Of a stretch of DNA of 14,624 bases, positions 14,531 to 14,624 are shown in pieces; position 1 is the first letter of the stretch, and each line of letters starts with the position of its first letter. The stretch lies in assembly GCA_026770615.1 (NCBI GenBank), contig MU631551.1, positions 1-14,624 of the forward strand, given 5' to 3'. This DNA comes from Pavlovales sp. CCMP2436 (Eukaryota; Haptophyta; Pavlovophyceae; Pavlovales). Made by a program: the position numbers and the translations under genes. Under the pieces are notes generated by a model, which was not told the origin of the DNA, did no database searches, and saw nothing but the letters and a program-made list of their open reading frames with translations.

Positions 14531-14624
14531 AACAAAGGTAACAACAAAGGTAACAACAAAGGTAACAACAAAGGTAACAACAAAGGTAACAACAAAGGTA
14601 ACAACAAAGGTAACAACAAAGGTA
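14531..14624. repeat. 12-base minisatellite, about 7.8 copies, cut by window end
   Basis: The unit AACAAAGGTAAC repeats perfectly from 14531 to the window edge and must continue beyond it. In the minus strand it reads as Leu-Leu-Pro-Leu if translated, but it is probably intronic. The perfect identity suggests recent expansion. Confidence 0.95.

Noticed and set aside
14531..14624. Regular repeats that might be a CRISPR array
   Set aside because: Units are contiguous 12-mers without spacers, in a eukaryotic chromosome.

Overview
This window is a nuclear chromosome end of a eukaryote. It opens with about 220 bases of C-rich telomeric repeat (CCCTAA, with TTCGGG-type variants) and continues into a gene-poor subtelomere. 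The genes have GT-AG introns, coding sequence is strongly GC-rich with G/C third positions, and intergenic DNA is AT-richer and full of short repeats. The telomere-proximal protein appears to have a signal peptide followed by an Ala/Pro/Arg-rich stretch, the kind of two-part leader used for plastid import in algae with secondary plastids. A unicellular alga such as a haptophyte or a related lineage is my best guess. That is inference from composition and leader type only, not from any sequence search. Layout, left to right: telomere (1-220); a two-exon MPDU1/PQ-loop membrane protein on the minus strand (460-1364) ending only about 240 bases from the telomere; a 612-base divergent intergenic stretch holding two related foldback repeats (1525-1659 and 1778-1885); a long Ala-rich ORF of unknown function on the plus strand (1977-4535) with one probable in-frame intron; a 3.9 kb gene-poor stretch (4536-8452) with TGACC clusters, a terminal-inverted-repeat element, a three-copy dispersed repeat, a tRNA-derived SINE-like unit and a GC-rich insert between 10-base direct repeats; a repeat-containing basic ORF on the minus strand (8453-9025); a mitochondrial YebC/TACO1-family translational activator on the plus strand (9306-10145); a 1.9 kb non-coding stretch with a TATA box, a hairpin, a GT-rich block and an inverted interstitial telomere tract; and the C-terminal four exons of a minus-strand gene (12117-14375) whose introns are packed with simple repeats. 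That gene continues past the right edge. The genes do not form a pathway. MPDU1 would act on dolichol-linked sugar use or sugar-lipid transport in membranes, and TACO1 on organelle translation. The other three ORFs are not recognised. I found no complete new system. The most interesting signals are the exon-junction-like micro-copies and decayed duplicate exon inside introns of the right-hand gene, the repeated LRSSKRP-type peptide at 8.5-9.1 kb, the foldbacks in the divergent promoter region, and the structure of the variant telomere.
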